DNA of 64,000 nucleotides, from positions 1-64,000 of the forward strand of contig NZ_FWWV01000008.1 in NCBI RefSeq assembly GCF_900176075.1, in the 5' to 3' direction. The DNA comes from Pasteurella testudinis DSM 23072 (GTDB lineage: Bacteria; Pseudomonadota; Gammaproteobacteria; Enterobacterales; Pasteurellaceae). A model generated the notes under the pieces. That model was not told the origin of the DNA. It saw nothing but the letters and a program-made list of their open reading frames with translations, and did not search any database. This document shows, piece by piece, positions 1 to 8,339 of this stretch. Both the position numbers and the translations under genes were made by a program. Each line of letters begins with the position of its first letter. Positions within the stretch are counted from its first letter, which is position 1.

Positions 1-1
1 T

Positions 2-661
2 TATTTATTCGCATGTCAGGGTTTAACTCAGCATGGCTATACCGAGGTTCAGCCTTTACTGGCGCGTATTTTTAAGGAATACGGCTTACCTTGGGCAATC
101 CGCAGTGATAATGGAGCGCCTTTTGCTTCAGTTGCGTTAGGGGGACTGACCAAATTATCCAAGTGGCTAATTGATTTAGGTATTCGCCCGGAACGTATTG
201 AAGCAGGAAAACCACAGCAAAATGGTCGTTTAGAGCGAATGCACAGGGAGTTGAAGCGCTATATTGCAAAGGTGGATACGCTTAAGGTAGAAATGCATGA
301 ATTCCAACAAAAGCTGGATATTTTTAGAGAAGAGTTTAATCAACTGCGTTCACATGAAAGTCTGGAAAGACAAATGCCGGTGAGCTGTTATACACCTTCA
401 ATCCGTATTTATCCCACACGGATTGAAGAATATGAATATCACCAAGAGGCTATTTTACGAAGTGTACGGCATAATGGTGAAATCAAATGGCGTGGAAAAT
501 TACTCTATATTAGTGAAGTGCTAGCAGGTGAAAAAATCGCCTTTTTACCCAAAGGTGATGGATTATGGGAAATGTTTTATCGGTTTCATTTTCTTGGTGA
601 ACGAGATGACATCACCCAAAGAATTATCCGCCCAACATCGTGGCATAAACCCGAAGTGTAA
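2..661 (+). CDS. IS481-family transposase, C-terminal part (cut by window start)
   Basis: The reading frame is open from the second base of the window to the stop, so the N-terminus lies outside. The visible part is the second half of an integrase-type (rve, DDE) catalytic domain: RSDNGAPF holds the second catalytic Asp, and GKPQQNGRLERMHREL holds the catalytic Glu. The C-terminal part with SHESLERQMP, NGEIKWRGKLLYISE and DGLWEMFY is typical of IS481-family transposases. The visible frame is intact, so the element may be complete. The right inverted repeat probably lies in the roughly 50 bases after the stop, but I cannot define it without the left end. Confidence 0.88.
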   Translation, partial: YLFACQGLTQHGYTEVQPLLARIFKEYGLPWAIRSDNGAPFASVALGGLTKLSKWLIDLGIRPERIEAGKPQQNGRLERMHRELKRYIAKVDTLKVEMHEFQQKLDIFREEFNQLRSHESLERQMPVSCYTPSIRIYPTRIEEYEYHQEAILRSVRHNGEIKWRGKLLYISEVLAGEKIAFLPKGDGLWEMFYRFHFLGERDDITQRIIRPTSWHKPEV

Positions 662-766
662 ACGATGTCATCGGGTTAATATGTAAAGGATGTTCGGGTT
701 GTACCGATTTGTTCAATATCGTTTGTTTTTTCTCTCTTTTGTGAGAGAAGGAAATAATGTGCAGGT

Positions 767-1243
767 TCACTCATCTCTCAAATCGGCAAATTCACCTTTG
801 GTCGCGCGCGCCAAATCCTGCGGTTTCAAGGAAATATCCAAACCACGCTTGCCGCCGGAAACATACATTAAATCCCACTGCACCGCACTTTGATCGATAA
901 AGGTCGGCAGCGCTTTTTTCTGCCCGATCGGGCTGATACCGCCGACCAAATAACCGGACGATTTTTGCGCCGCATCAATTTGTGCCATTTCCACTTTTTT
1001 TACTTTTAACGCTTTGGCGGCTTTTTTCAGGCTCAACAAATGCGACACCGGAAGAATCATCACCGCCAGTTTTTTCTGATCGCCGTTGATGGCGACCAAT
1101 AAGGTTTTATAAGTCTGCTCCGGATCCAGCCCCAATTTTTCCGCCGCTTCCTGTCCAAAATCGGTGATATTCGGATCGTGCTGATAACTGTGGGCATTGT
1201 AGGGAATTTTTGCTTGTTTCAAATAATTAATTGCCGGTGTCAT
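767..1243 (-). CDS. ybaK: Cys-tRNA(Pro) deacylase YbaK
   Basis: 158 residues, full length for the YbaK/EbsC family. These cytoplasmic proteins hydrolyse Cys-tRNA(Pro) made in error by prolyl-tRNA synthetase. Family features are visible: the opening TPAINYLKQAKIPY, VGGISPIGQKK, and the closing segment with SGGKRGLDISL and DLARATKGEFADL. The gene is divergent from usg, with about 80 bases between their starts, and lies next to the transposase. The same two families neighbour each other in Haemophilus, from memory. An uptake-sequence-like stretch lies in the coding region. Confidence 0.93.
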   Translation of the reverse strand: MTPAINYLKQAKIPYNAHSYQHDPNITDFGQEAAEKLGLDPEQTYKTLLVAINGDQKKLAVMILPVSHLLSLKKAAKALKVKKVEMAQIDAAQKSSGYLVGGISPIGQKKALPTFIDQSAVQWDLMYVSGGKRGLDISLKPQDLARATKGEFADLRDE

Positions 1244-1325
1244 ACGCTATTTCTCTGCTTATTTTTGATTTCTACGGTAGAATACCGCTGTTATTTTACC
1301 TCGTTTTGTCTTCAAGGAGAAAAAA

Positions 1326-2303
1326 ATGCAGACAGATCTGAATATTGTCATTGCAGCAGAATTTGAATTGGCGGAAAAAATCGCCGAATTATTGGAACAA
1401 AGTATATTACCGACGGCAAAATTGAGCGTTGCCGAGATTTATCCGTTCAACGAAGAACAAGGGCTGCGTTTTCATAACCGCAGCGTTGAACAGCAAAATA
1501 TCGAAGAGGTTGACTGGTCGGACAAACAATACCTGTTTTTTGCCGGCGAAGCCAAACACGCGCCTTATGTGGCGCGAGCCGCCGACAGCGGTTGCGTGGT
1601 GATCGATTTGGCGGCGGTATGCGCTACTTTAGCGGACGTACCGCTTATCGTGCCCGGGTTTAATGATTCGCAACTGGCGGAATTGCGTAACCGCAATATC
1701 GTTTCCCTTGCCGATCCGCAAATCAGCCAGCTGGTGTTGACCTGCGGCGAAATCTTGGTTGGCGGCGAAATTAACCGTTTGCTGGTGACCTCGATGCTGC
1801 CTGCGTCTTATGTCAACGCTGAGCAGGTGAAAAAATTAGCCGGACAGACCGCGCGCCTATTGAACGGCATTTCGTTGGACGACGGCGAGCCGCGTTTGGC
1901 GTTTGACGTTGCGCCGTTTAAAGGAAATTCGAGCGAACGCCTGTTACGGCAGTTCCAAAAAATTATCCCGAACAGCGAAATTCAATTACTGATTCATCAA
2001 GTGCAAAGTGCGGTTTTCTACGGTTTGGCACAGCAAGTGACCGCACTTTCCGATTATCAGAGCGACAGTGCGCACTGGCAGACGGTTTGGCAACAAAATC
2101 CGCTATTGGCGTTGCACCAAGATGAAATCATCACGCCGGTCAGCAACGGCGAAAAATATCAGGAGCAAGACAGTATTCATCTCAGCGATGTGATTGTGTT
2201 GGAAAACGGAATCCAATTCTGGTCGGTATGCGACGAACAGCGTTTCAGCTTGGCGTTGTTGGCGATTAAACTGGCTGAAAGCGCTTATCAGCAGGGCTAT
2301 TAA
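1326..2303 (+). CDS. usg: USG-1 protein, aspartate-semialdehyde dehydrogenase-like
   Basis: 325 residues, resembling aspartate-semialdehyde dehydrogenase over its whole length: a Rossmann-type N-terminus (NIVIAAEFELAEKIAELL), a middle segment around residues 108-140, and a C-terminal dimerisation domain. It belongs to the Usg subgroup, known from the gene upstream of truA in enterobacteria. At the place where the enzyme has its catalytic cysteine (motif NCST before IQLVL), this protein reads ADPQISQLVL (about residues 129-138). It therefore probably does not catalyse the Asd reaction. Its role is unknown. A ribosome site AAGGAG lies before the ATG. Confidence 0.88.
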   Translation: MQTDLNIVIAAEFELAEKIAELLEQSILPTAKLSVAEIYPFNEEQGLRFHNRSVEQQNIEEVDWSDKQYLFFAGEAKHAPYVARAADSGCVVIDLAAVCATLADVPLIVPGFNDSQLAELRNRNIVSLADPQISQLVLTCGEILVGGEINRLLVTSMLPASYVNAEQVKKLAGQTARLLNGISLDDGEPRLAFDVAPFKGNSSERLLRQFQKIIPNSEIQLLIHQVQSAVFYGLAQQVTALSDYQSDSAHWQTVWQQNPLLALHQDEIITPVSNGEKYQEQDSIHLSDVIVLENGIQFWSVCDEQRFSLALLAIKLAESAYQQGY

Positions 2304-2322
2304 GCCGTAAACGATTGAAGCG

Positions 2323-2368
2323 GACCGCACTTTTGAGGGAAAATAAAGTCAAAGTGCGGTCTGTTTTT
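2323..2368. terminator. Bidirectional terminator made of two inverted uptake sequences
   Basis: Arms GACCGCACTTT (2323-2333) and AAAGTGCGGTC (2351-2361) are perfect complements and contain one uptake sequence each. A T-rich run follows on the plus strand. The hairpin lies between the convergent usg and LysR genes and can serve both. Confidence 0.75.
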
Positions 2369-3270
2369 TATTTGAAATATTTTTGCAAAATCTCCAGCAA
2401 CATATCAAACACCACCTTAACGCGGGTCGGGGTGACTGTGCGTTGCGGGCGGTACAGGTAAACCGGCCAGCGGATTTTGGGAATCTGCGCCAGCACTTCT
2501 TCCAGTTCACCGTTTGCAATATAGGGATCGCATACCCAATCCAACAAATGGGCAAAGGCAATGCCGCAACGGGCGGCTTGCAGATTGTTGTACATATTGC
2601 TCCCGATAAAACGCGGTTTGCGCGGCGTGAATTGCAGATCCTGATTGAGATACCATGCCCAAAAGCGGCCACTGTTGGCATCGAGTGCCGCACTTAACGG
2701 AAACTGTTTTTGCAGCTGTTCCAGATCGTGCGGCACACCGGTTTGTGCCAACAGGCTCGGCGACGCGACGATTTTTTCGCTGACAGCGCCTACCCGCCGC
2801 GCGATTAAACGGCTATCGGCAAGATTGCCGATGCGTATGCCGATGTCGATTTGCGCCTCGACCACATTCAGCCGCACCGTATCCACACGCCAGTCGATAA
2901 TCAGATTGGGATAAGGTTTTAAGCCGGCGAGCAGTTCGGCTAAAATCGCTTCCTGTTCCGGCAGTTCGGGTACGGTAACACGCACGAGGCCGCCCATTTC
3001 GTCTAAATGGCGGTGTTTCGCCGGCGTAAATAAACGCTCGCTTTCTTCCAACAGCTGCTGCGCTTGCGGCAAAAATTGTTCGCCGAAATCGGTCAGGCGG
3101 ATTTGACGGGTGTTGCGTTGAAATAGTGGCTCTCCCAAATGTTGTTCCAGCTCGGCGATAATCCGAGTGATCACCGGCGGCGAAACTGCCAAACGGTTCG
3201 CCGTTTCACGAAACTGCATGGTTTCTGCGGTGGTGCAAAACACTTTCAAGGCTTCGAGTTTGTTTAGCAT
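2368..3270 (-). CDS. LysR-family transcriptional regulator
   Basis: A 300-residue LysR regulator. The N-terminal winged helix-turn-helix opens LNKLEALKVFCTTAE and continues through ANRLAVSPPVITRIIAELEQHLGEPLF. The C-terminal part is a periplasmic-binding-protein-like effector domain. I chose the ATG at 3270 because GGAAA precedes it at a suitable distance and it matches the usual LysR start. An in-frame start at 3306 has no ribosome site. The gene is divergent from the alcohol dehydrogenase gene at 3397, so it probably controls that gene. The effector is unknown. Confidence 0.9.
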   Translation of the reverse strand: MLNKLEALKVFCTTAETMQFRETANRLAVSPPVITRIIAELEQHLGEPLFQRNTRQIRLTDFGEQFLPQAQQLLEESERLFTPAKHRHLDEMGGLVRVTVPELPEQEAILAELLAGLKPYPNLIIDWRVDTVRLNVVEAQIDIGIRIGNLADSRLIARRVGAVSEKIVASPSLLAQTGVPHDLEQLQKQFPLSAALDANSGRFWAWYLNQDLQFTPRKPRFIGSNMYNNLQAARCGIAFAHLLDWVCDPYIANGELEEVLAQIPKIRWPVYLYRPQRTVTPTRVKVVFDMLLEILQKYFK

Positions 3271-3396
3271 AATTTCTATTTCCGAAATTGTAAAATTCGA
3301 ATTCATGAATATACAAGAAATCTTAGCGTAATTACGATAAGAAGGGCAATTATTAAATGCTAACAGAAGGTAATTTATTCATCGGGGGAAAGAAAG

Positions 3397-4458
3397 ATGA
3401 CAATCAACGTTTACGGCTACGCCGCCCAATCTGCTACCAGCCCGCTTGCGCCATTTACATTCGAACGGCGTGACGTGCGGGCGAACGATGTCGAAATTGA
3501 CATTCAATACTGTGGCGTGTGCCATTCGGATTTGCACCAAGCCCGCAATGACTGGGGCTGGAGCCACTATCCGATGGTACCGGGGCATGAAATTATTGGT
3601 CGGGTGCGGCGTGTCGGGGCAGCGGTGAGCAAATTCAAGGTCGGAGATTTGGTCGGCGTCGGTTGTATGGTCGATTCCTGCCAACACTGTCACCCGTGCG
3701 AGCAAGGGCTGGAGCAATATTGTGAGAACGGCAATGTTCAAACTTATAACGATACCGATCGTTTCGGTGATCACATGCCGACCTACGGCGGTTACAGCGA
3801 TACCATTGTGGTGGCGGAAAAATTTGTACTAAGCGTGCCGGAAAATTTGGATACCCAAGCTGTCGCACCATTGTTGTGTGCCGGAATTACCACCTGGTCG
3901 CCATTGCGTCATTGGAATGTCGGCAAAGGCAGCAAAGTGGCGGTGGTCGGTTTAGGTGGTTTGGGGCATATGGCGATTAAACTGGCAAATGCTTTGGGGG
4001 CGGAGGTCACGCTGTTCACCCGTTCTGCCGGAAAAGAAGCGGACGCTTATAAATTGGGGGCTGAGCATGTGGTGTTATCAACAGATGAGCAACAAATGCA
4101 AGCGGTTGCCAACCATTTTGAGTTGATTATCGATACCGTGCCTTATACGCATGATTTGAAACCGTATGTCGGCACGCTGCAATTAGACGGTACGTTAGTC
4201 TTGGTCGGGTTGGTCGGTGAATTGGAATCGACGATTAACACCGTGCCGTTAGTCACCGGACGCCGCACCATTGCCGGTTCGATGATTGGCGGCATTGCCG
4301 AAACGCAAGAAATGTTGGATTTCTGCGGGGAACACAATATTGTGCCCGATGTGGAAATGATCACCATGCAAAACATCAATGATGCTTACGAACGCATGCT
4401 GAAAAGCGATGTGAAATACCGCTTTGTGATTGATATGCAGAGTTTGAAAAACGGCTAA
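3397..4458 (+). CDS. Zinc-dependent NAD(P) alcohol/aldehyde dehydrogenase, YahK/CAD type
   Basis: 353 residues, a medium-chain dehydrogenase/reductase of the cinnamyl-alcohol dehydrogenase group (closest in kind to E. coli YahK and YjgB). Catalytic zinc ligands are seen in GVCHSD (Cys42) and GHE (His64, Glu65). The structural zinc lobe has Cys95, Cys98, Cys101 and Cys109. The nucleotide-binding glycine motif GLGGLG lies near residue 187. The family reduces aldehydes with NADPH in the cytoplasm, often as detoxification. AAAGAAAG precedes the ATG. The LysR gene is divergent, with about 125 bases between the two starts. Confidence 0.92.
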   Translation: MTINVYGYAAQSATSPLAPFTFERRDVRANDVEIDIQYCGVCHSDLHQARNDWGWSHYPMVPGHEIIGRVRRVGAAVSKFKVGDLVGVGCMVDSCQHCHPCEQGLEQYCENGNVQTYNDTDRFGDHMPTYGGYSDTIVVAEKFVLSVPENLDTQAVAPLLCAGITTWSPLRHWNVGKGSKVAVVGLGGLGHMAIKLANALGAEVTLFTRSAGKEADAYKLGAEHVVLSTDEQQMQAVANHFELIIDTVPYTHDLKPYVGTLQLDGTLVLVGLVGELESTINTVPLVTGRRTIAGSMIGGIAETQEMLDFCGEHNIVPDVEMITMQNINDAYERMLKSDVKYRFVIDMQSLKNG

Positions 4459-4470
4459 TCTTTGCTGATA

Positions 4471-4508
4471 AAATAACCAAGCACGGCTTCAACCGCACTT
4501 GGTTATTT
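4471..4508. terminator. Hairpin between convergent genes
   Basis: Perfect 11-base arms AAATAACCAAG (4471-4481) and CTTGGTTATTT (4498-4508) enclose a 16-base loop that overlaps an uptake sequence. It lies between the stops of the dehydrogenase and the rhodanese gene. Confidence 0.65.
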
Positions 4509-4515
4509 GTGTTGC

Positions 4516-4884
4516 TTAGTTAAACCCGGCATCTTTCAGTTGCTGATAACCGCCGAGATTTTGCACGTTGTGATAACCTAATTTTTCCAATTCGGCTTTT
4601 GCCAAGTCCGCTCGTCTGCCGCTGCGGCAATAGACATAGATTGGCCGGGTTTTATCCGTTGCCAACTGGCTGATTTGCGCCCCGATTTGTGCAAGCGGAA
4701 TATGAACCGCACTTTGCAAATGTCCGGCGGCAAACTCATCGGCTTCACGCACGTCAAGCAGCAGCGCCTGTTGGTTTTGCTGCTGCTGTTGTAATTGTTG
4801 TGGCGTCATGGAGTTTGCTTGCACAGTAGAGAATAACCCGCTTAACACACAAACGCCTGCCGCTATCCATTTTAATCCTCGCAT
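4516..4884 (-). CDS. Exported rhodanese-like sulfurtransferase (PspE type)
   Basis: 122 residues with a signal peptide (MRGLKWIAAGVCVLSGLFSTVQA, cleavage near residue 23) and a single rhodanese domain. The domain shows LLLDVREADEFAAGHL and the active-site loop YCRSGRR with Cys86. The size and location match periplasmic thiosulfate sulfurtransferases such as PspE. A glutamine-rich stretch at about residues 29-39 links the signal to the domain. The gene lies 30 bases after the M20 hydrolase gene in the same direction, so the two may share a transcript. Confidence 0.88.
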   Translation of the reverse strand: MRGLKWIAAGVCVLSGLFSTVQANSMTPQQLQQQQQNQQALLLDVREADEFAAGHLQSAVHIPLAQIGAQISQLATDKTRPIYVYCRSGRRADLAKAELEKLGYHNVQNLGGYQQLKDAGFN

Positions 4885-4914
4885 TTTTTGTCCTCATTGC
4901 ATTTTTTGGTCATG

Positions 4915-6150
4915 TTAAATCAGTTCCGCTTGTTGCAGCACCACCGCTTGCAACACCTTGATGCCGGCTTCCACATCTTGCCAGTCGGTGTGTTCCAACG
5001 GATTATGGCTGATTCCTCGGCGTGAAGGCACAAAAATCATCGCTGTCGGGCAGAGCGTCGCCATGTGCATTGCGTCGTGTCCGGCACCGCTCGGCATTAT
5101 TTCATAAGTATAGCTTAAGTTTGCGGTAGCTTGTTCGACGGCACTAACCATGCTTGGATCCAATAAAATAGGTTGATCGCGTGAAATGAGCTGTAATTCA
5201 ATCTGTAAGCCGCGTTGTCGACTGACTTCATCTATTTTCTGTTGGAGGGCTGAGAATACGCTTTCGCGGGCGGCAAGGTCTGTGCCGCGAATATCGACCA
5301 ACAATTCGCAATAGCCCGGCACGACGTTCATCACGCCCGGTTTTGCCTGCATTTGTCCGACTGTGGCAACAGTGGCGTGTCCGGCACGAATAGCGGCTTG
5401 TTCCAATGCCAACGCTAACTCGGCGCCGCCTAACAATGCGTCGTGGCGATAATTCATTGCAGTCGCGCCGGAATGATCCGCCTGGCCCTCAATTTTTACG
5501 ATACAGCGGATCGGCGCGGCGATACCGCTGACCACACCAATGGTTTTGTTCTCATTTTCAAGACGCGGCCCTTGCTCGATATGCAACTCAAAAAAGCATT
5601 TAAATTCAGCGGCGGAGCGTTTGGCTTGATCGACTCGCTGAAAATCCAAACCGATCTGCTGAAGTGCGGTTGCCAAGCGTATACCGTTTTTATCTTGCAA
5701 GCGGGCTAAATCCGCTTGATTGCTGACACCGCACATCACTTTGCTGCCTAAGGTGGCATAGTTAAAGCGGCTGGATTCTTCGCAGGTAAAAATAATCAGT
5801 TCCAACGGATAGCGTGTGCTTTGCTGCCGTTCGCACAGCTGCAACAGAATTTCCAGCCCGGCAACGGTGCCGAGCGGTCCGTCAAATTTGCCGGCATTGA
5901 CTACGGTATCGATATGCGAGCCGAATGCCACGGCAGGCAAGTCATTGTGTAAACCGTCACGGCGAATAATCACATTACCGATTTCGTCGATCCGCACTTT
6001 TAAGCGTTGTTGCCGGCAGATTTCAAGCAAATAATCGCGTGCGATCAGGTCTTCGGCGCTGAATGCCAAACGTGTCAATTGATGCGGTTCACTGGAAATG
6101 GTCGCCAGATGATTAATCAGCGTTTTGACTCTTTGCATATTAACAGACAT
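4915..6150 (-). CDS. Zinc-dependent M20 amidohydrolase (N-carbamoyl-amino acid / allantoate hydrolase type)
   Basis: 411 residues, M20 metallopeptidase fold of the AllC/HyuC group, which splits N-carbamoyl amino acids, allantoate or ureido acids. Likely metal ligands are His79 in GSHIDTV, Asp90 in KFDGPLG, the Glu pair in FTCEESSRF (124-125) and the His in FELHIEQGP. The lid domain has DHSGATAMNYRHDA. The true substrate cannot be read from sequence. The gene is divergent from pepE and its two partners. A similar set of families stands together in H. influenzae (HI0584-HI0588, from memory). The ribosome site is AAGGAG before the ATG. Confidence 0.88.
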   Translation of the reverse strand: MSVNMQRVKTLINHLATISSEPHQLTRLAFSAEDLIARDYLLEICRQQRLKVRIDEIGNVIIRRDGLHNDLPAVAFGSHIDTVVNAGKFDGPLGTVAGLEILLQLCERQQSTRYPLELIIFTCEESSRFNYATLGSKVMCGVSNQADLARLQDKNGIRLATALQQIGLDFQRVDQAKRSAAEFKCFFELHIEQGPRLENENKTIGVVSGIAAPIRCIVKIEGQADHSGATAMNYRHDALLGGAELALALEQAAIRAGHATVATVGQMQAKPGVMNVVPGYCELLVDIRGTDLAARESVFSALQQKIDEVSRQRGLQIELQLISRDQPILLDPSMVSAVEQATANLSYTYEIMPSGAGHDAMHMATLCPTAMIFVPSRRGISHNPLEHTDWQDVEAGIKVLQAVVLQQAELI

Positions 6151-6309
6151 AACGATTTCTCCTTACAAACGGTAATAAGACGTAATGTTTACGCATTCTT
6201 TGCGAAAAGCATGATCTCGCCCACTATACGCCAAAAGTGATTAGGGTAAAATCAAATAGGTCACAAAGTTTTCAATATCAATATTACTACCAGTAAAAGG
6301 AGCGTACCG

Positions 6310-7038
6310 ATGAGTGTTAAGAAAATGCTGTTAATGAGCGGTTCCAAATATCGCAATACAGGCTATCTGGAACACTGCACCCCTTGGATTAGCCGTTTTT
6401 TAGCCGATTACCAAGGAAAAACCTTGGCTTTCGTGCCTTATGCCGGTGTCAGCCGCAGTTATGATCAATATGAACAGGCGGTGAAACAAGCCTTTGAATC
6501 ACTGGAAATGCGGATTATCTCCGTGCACCAATCTCAAGATCCAAGCGAAATTATTGAGCAGGCAGACGCTATCGCCATTGGCGGCGGTAATACCTTTTGT
6601 TTGTTAAATCAGCTGTACCAACACAATTTGCTGGAGCCGATTCGGGCTAAAGTGCAGGGCGGCACGCCGTATTTCGGCTGGAGCGCAGGGGCGAATGTGG
6701 TCGGGGCATCGATTATGACGACCAATGATATGCCGATTGTTTATCCGCCGTCTTTTGAAGCGCTGAACCTGTTTCCTGCACAAATCAACCCGCACTTTAT
6801 TTCCGGCAAAATGCAGGGACATAACGGCGAAAGTCGGGAAGAGCGGTTAAATGAATTTTTGTTGGTCAATCCGAAAGCGGTGGTTTATGCTATGCCTGAG
6901 GGCACGGCACTGCTGGTTCGGGGCGAGTGTGCCACGGTGATCGGCTATGACTCGATTCTGCGGATTAGCGGACAAATGGATGTGGAAGAGATGGCACTGA
7001 ATTCTACCTTTAATTATGCATGGGGAGGTTCCAAATGA
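6310..7038 (+). CDS. pepE: Peptidase E (alpha-aspartyl dipeptidase)
   Basis: 242 residues, family S51. It hydrolyses dipeptides with N-terminal aspartate in the cytoplasm. The nucleophile is Ser125 in GWSAGAN, preceded by the family motif [14 protein letters not shown] (about residues 88-101). The later [21 protein letters not shown] carries the catalytic His region. The length is slightly above the 229-233 residues usual for enterobacterial PepE. The start has AAAGGAGCG in front. The stop overlaps the next gene's ATG (ATGA), which indicates coupled translation with the DcuC-like carrier. Confidence 0.93.
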   Translation: MSVKKMLLMSGSKYRNTGYLEHCTPWISRFLADYQGKTLAFVPYAGVSRSYDQYEQAVKQAFESLEMRIISVHQSQDPSEIIEQADAIAIGGGNTFCLLNQLYQHNLLEPIRAKVQGGTPYFGWSAGANVVGASIMTTNDMPIVYPPSFEALNLFPAQINPHFISGKMQGHNGESREERLNEFLLVNPKAVVYAMPEGTALLVRGECATVIGYDSILRISGQMDVEEMALNSTFNYAWGGSK

Positions 7039-8327
7039 ATGGGTTTAATATAGCAATTGCGCTGATCGGCATTGCCGTGACGGTTTATTTAATGATCAAA
7101 AAATATGAAACCCGCACTGTATTATTGGGTGTCGGTTTGGCGATGGCGATTTTGACCTTGAGCCCGATGGAAGCGCTGGCTGCGTTTGCCAAAAGTATGA
7201 CCAGCGCTGGTTTGATTATGGCGATCTGTTCCAGTATGGGTTTTGCCTATGTGATGAAATACACCGAATGTGATATGCATTTGGTGCATTTGCTGACGAA
7301 ACCGATGAGCGGTTTGAAATTTTTCCTGATACCGATGGCAACGATTTTAACCTTCTTCATCAATATTGCGATTCCGTCGGCGGCCGGTTGTGCGGCGGCG
7401 GTGGGGGCAACCTTGATTCCGGTGTTGAAATCGGCAGGCGTGCGTCCGGCAACGGCAGGGGCGGCGATTCTGGCGGGTACGTTCGGTTCGATGATGAGTC
7501 CGGGCTCTTCCCACTCGGCGATGATCAGTGAAATGTCCGGCTTGACCGTTACCCAAGTTAACCTTAGCCATGCGCCTTATACCATTATTGCCGGCGCGAT
7601 TGGCGCAGTGGTGTTGACGATTTTGGCGGTGGCGCTCGGCGATTATCACAAAAAATTCCGTGATGAATATTTGGCTGAAAACCAAAATGCGGAGCAGCAT
7701 TTTACTAAGGTGAATTTTTTCTATGCGCTTGCACCGCTGATTCCGGTGGTGTTATTGGTTATCGGCGGTACGGAGTTACAAACCATTTCATGGTTGAGCT
7801 GGACCAAAATGACCGTGCCGGAAGCGATGTTGATCGGGGCGCTCTATGCCATTATCGTCACCCGAATTTCTCCGGTGAAAATCACCAACGAATTCTTTAA
7901 CGGCATGGGCAATTCGTATGCCAATGTGCTGGGGATCATCATCTCCGCCAGCGTATTCGTCGCCGGCTTGAAATCGACCGGTGCGATTGATGCGGCGATT
8001 GAATTTTTGAAATCTTCGAATGAATTTGTGCGCTGGGGCGCGACCATCGGCCCGTTCCTGATGGGGGTCATTACCGGTTCCGGCGACGCGGCGGCGATTG
8101 CCTTTAATACGGCGGTGACACCGCATGCGGCCGAGTTGGGTTACACCCATGTGAATTTAGGTATGGGCGCGGCGATTGCCGGAGCAATCGGACGTACCGC
8201 TTCGCCAATCGCCGGAGTCACTATCGTGTGTGCCGGTTTGGCAATGGTGAATCCGGTTGAAATGATTAAACGTACCGCACCGGGCATGGTGCTGGCGGTC
8301 TTGTTCTTGGCTCTCTTTATGTTATAG
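7035..8327 (+). CDS. DcuC-family C4-dicarboxylate/amino-acid-type carrier
   Basis: 430 residues with about 12 hydrophobic segments, a DcuC-type anaerobic dicarboxylate carrier. GGGGAGG directly before the ATG at 7035 fixes the start. It overlaps the pepE stop. Recognisable family segments are [17 protein letters not shown] and the C-terminal [15 protein letters not shown]. Given its partners (peptidase E and an amidohydrolase), the substrate may be aspartate, a small peptide or an acyl-amino acid rather than fumarate. That is inference. Confidence 0.85.
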   Translation: MNGFNIAIALIGIAVTVYLMIKKYETRTVLLGVGLAMAILTLSPMEALAAFAKSMTSAGLIMAICSSMGFAYVMKYTECDMHLVHLLTKPMSGLKFFLIPMATILTFFINIAIPSAAGCAAAVGATLIPVLKSAGVRPATAGAAILAGTFGSMMSPGSSHSAMISEMSGLTVTQVNLSHAPYTIIAGAIGAVVLTILAVALGDYHKKFRDEYLAENQNAEQHFTKVNFFYALAPLIPVVLLVIGGTELQTISWLSWTKMTVPEAMLIGALYAIIVTRISPVKITNEFFNGMGNSYANVLGIIISASVFVAGLKSTGAIDAAIEFLKSSNEFVRWGATIGPFLMGVITGSGDAAAIAFNTAVTPHAAELGYTHVNLGMGAAIAGAIGRTASPIAGVTIVCAGLAMVNPVEMIKRTAPGMVLAVLFLALFML

Positions 8328-8339
8328 CAGGAGGATAAA

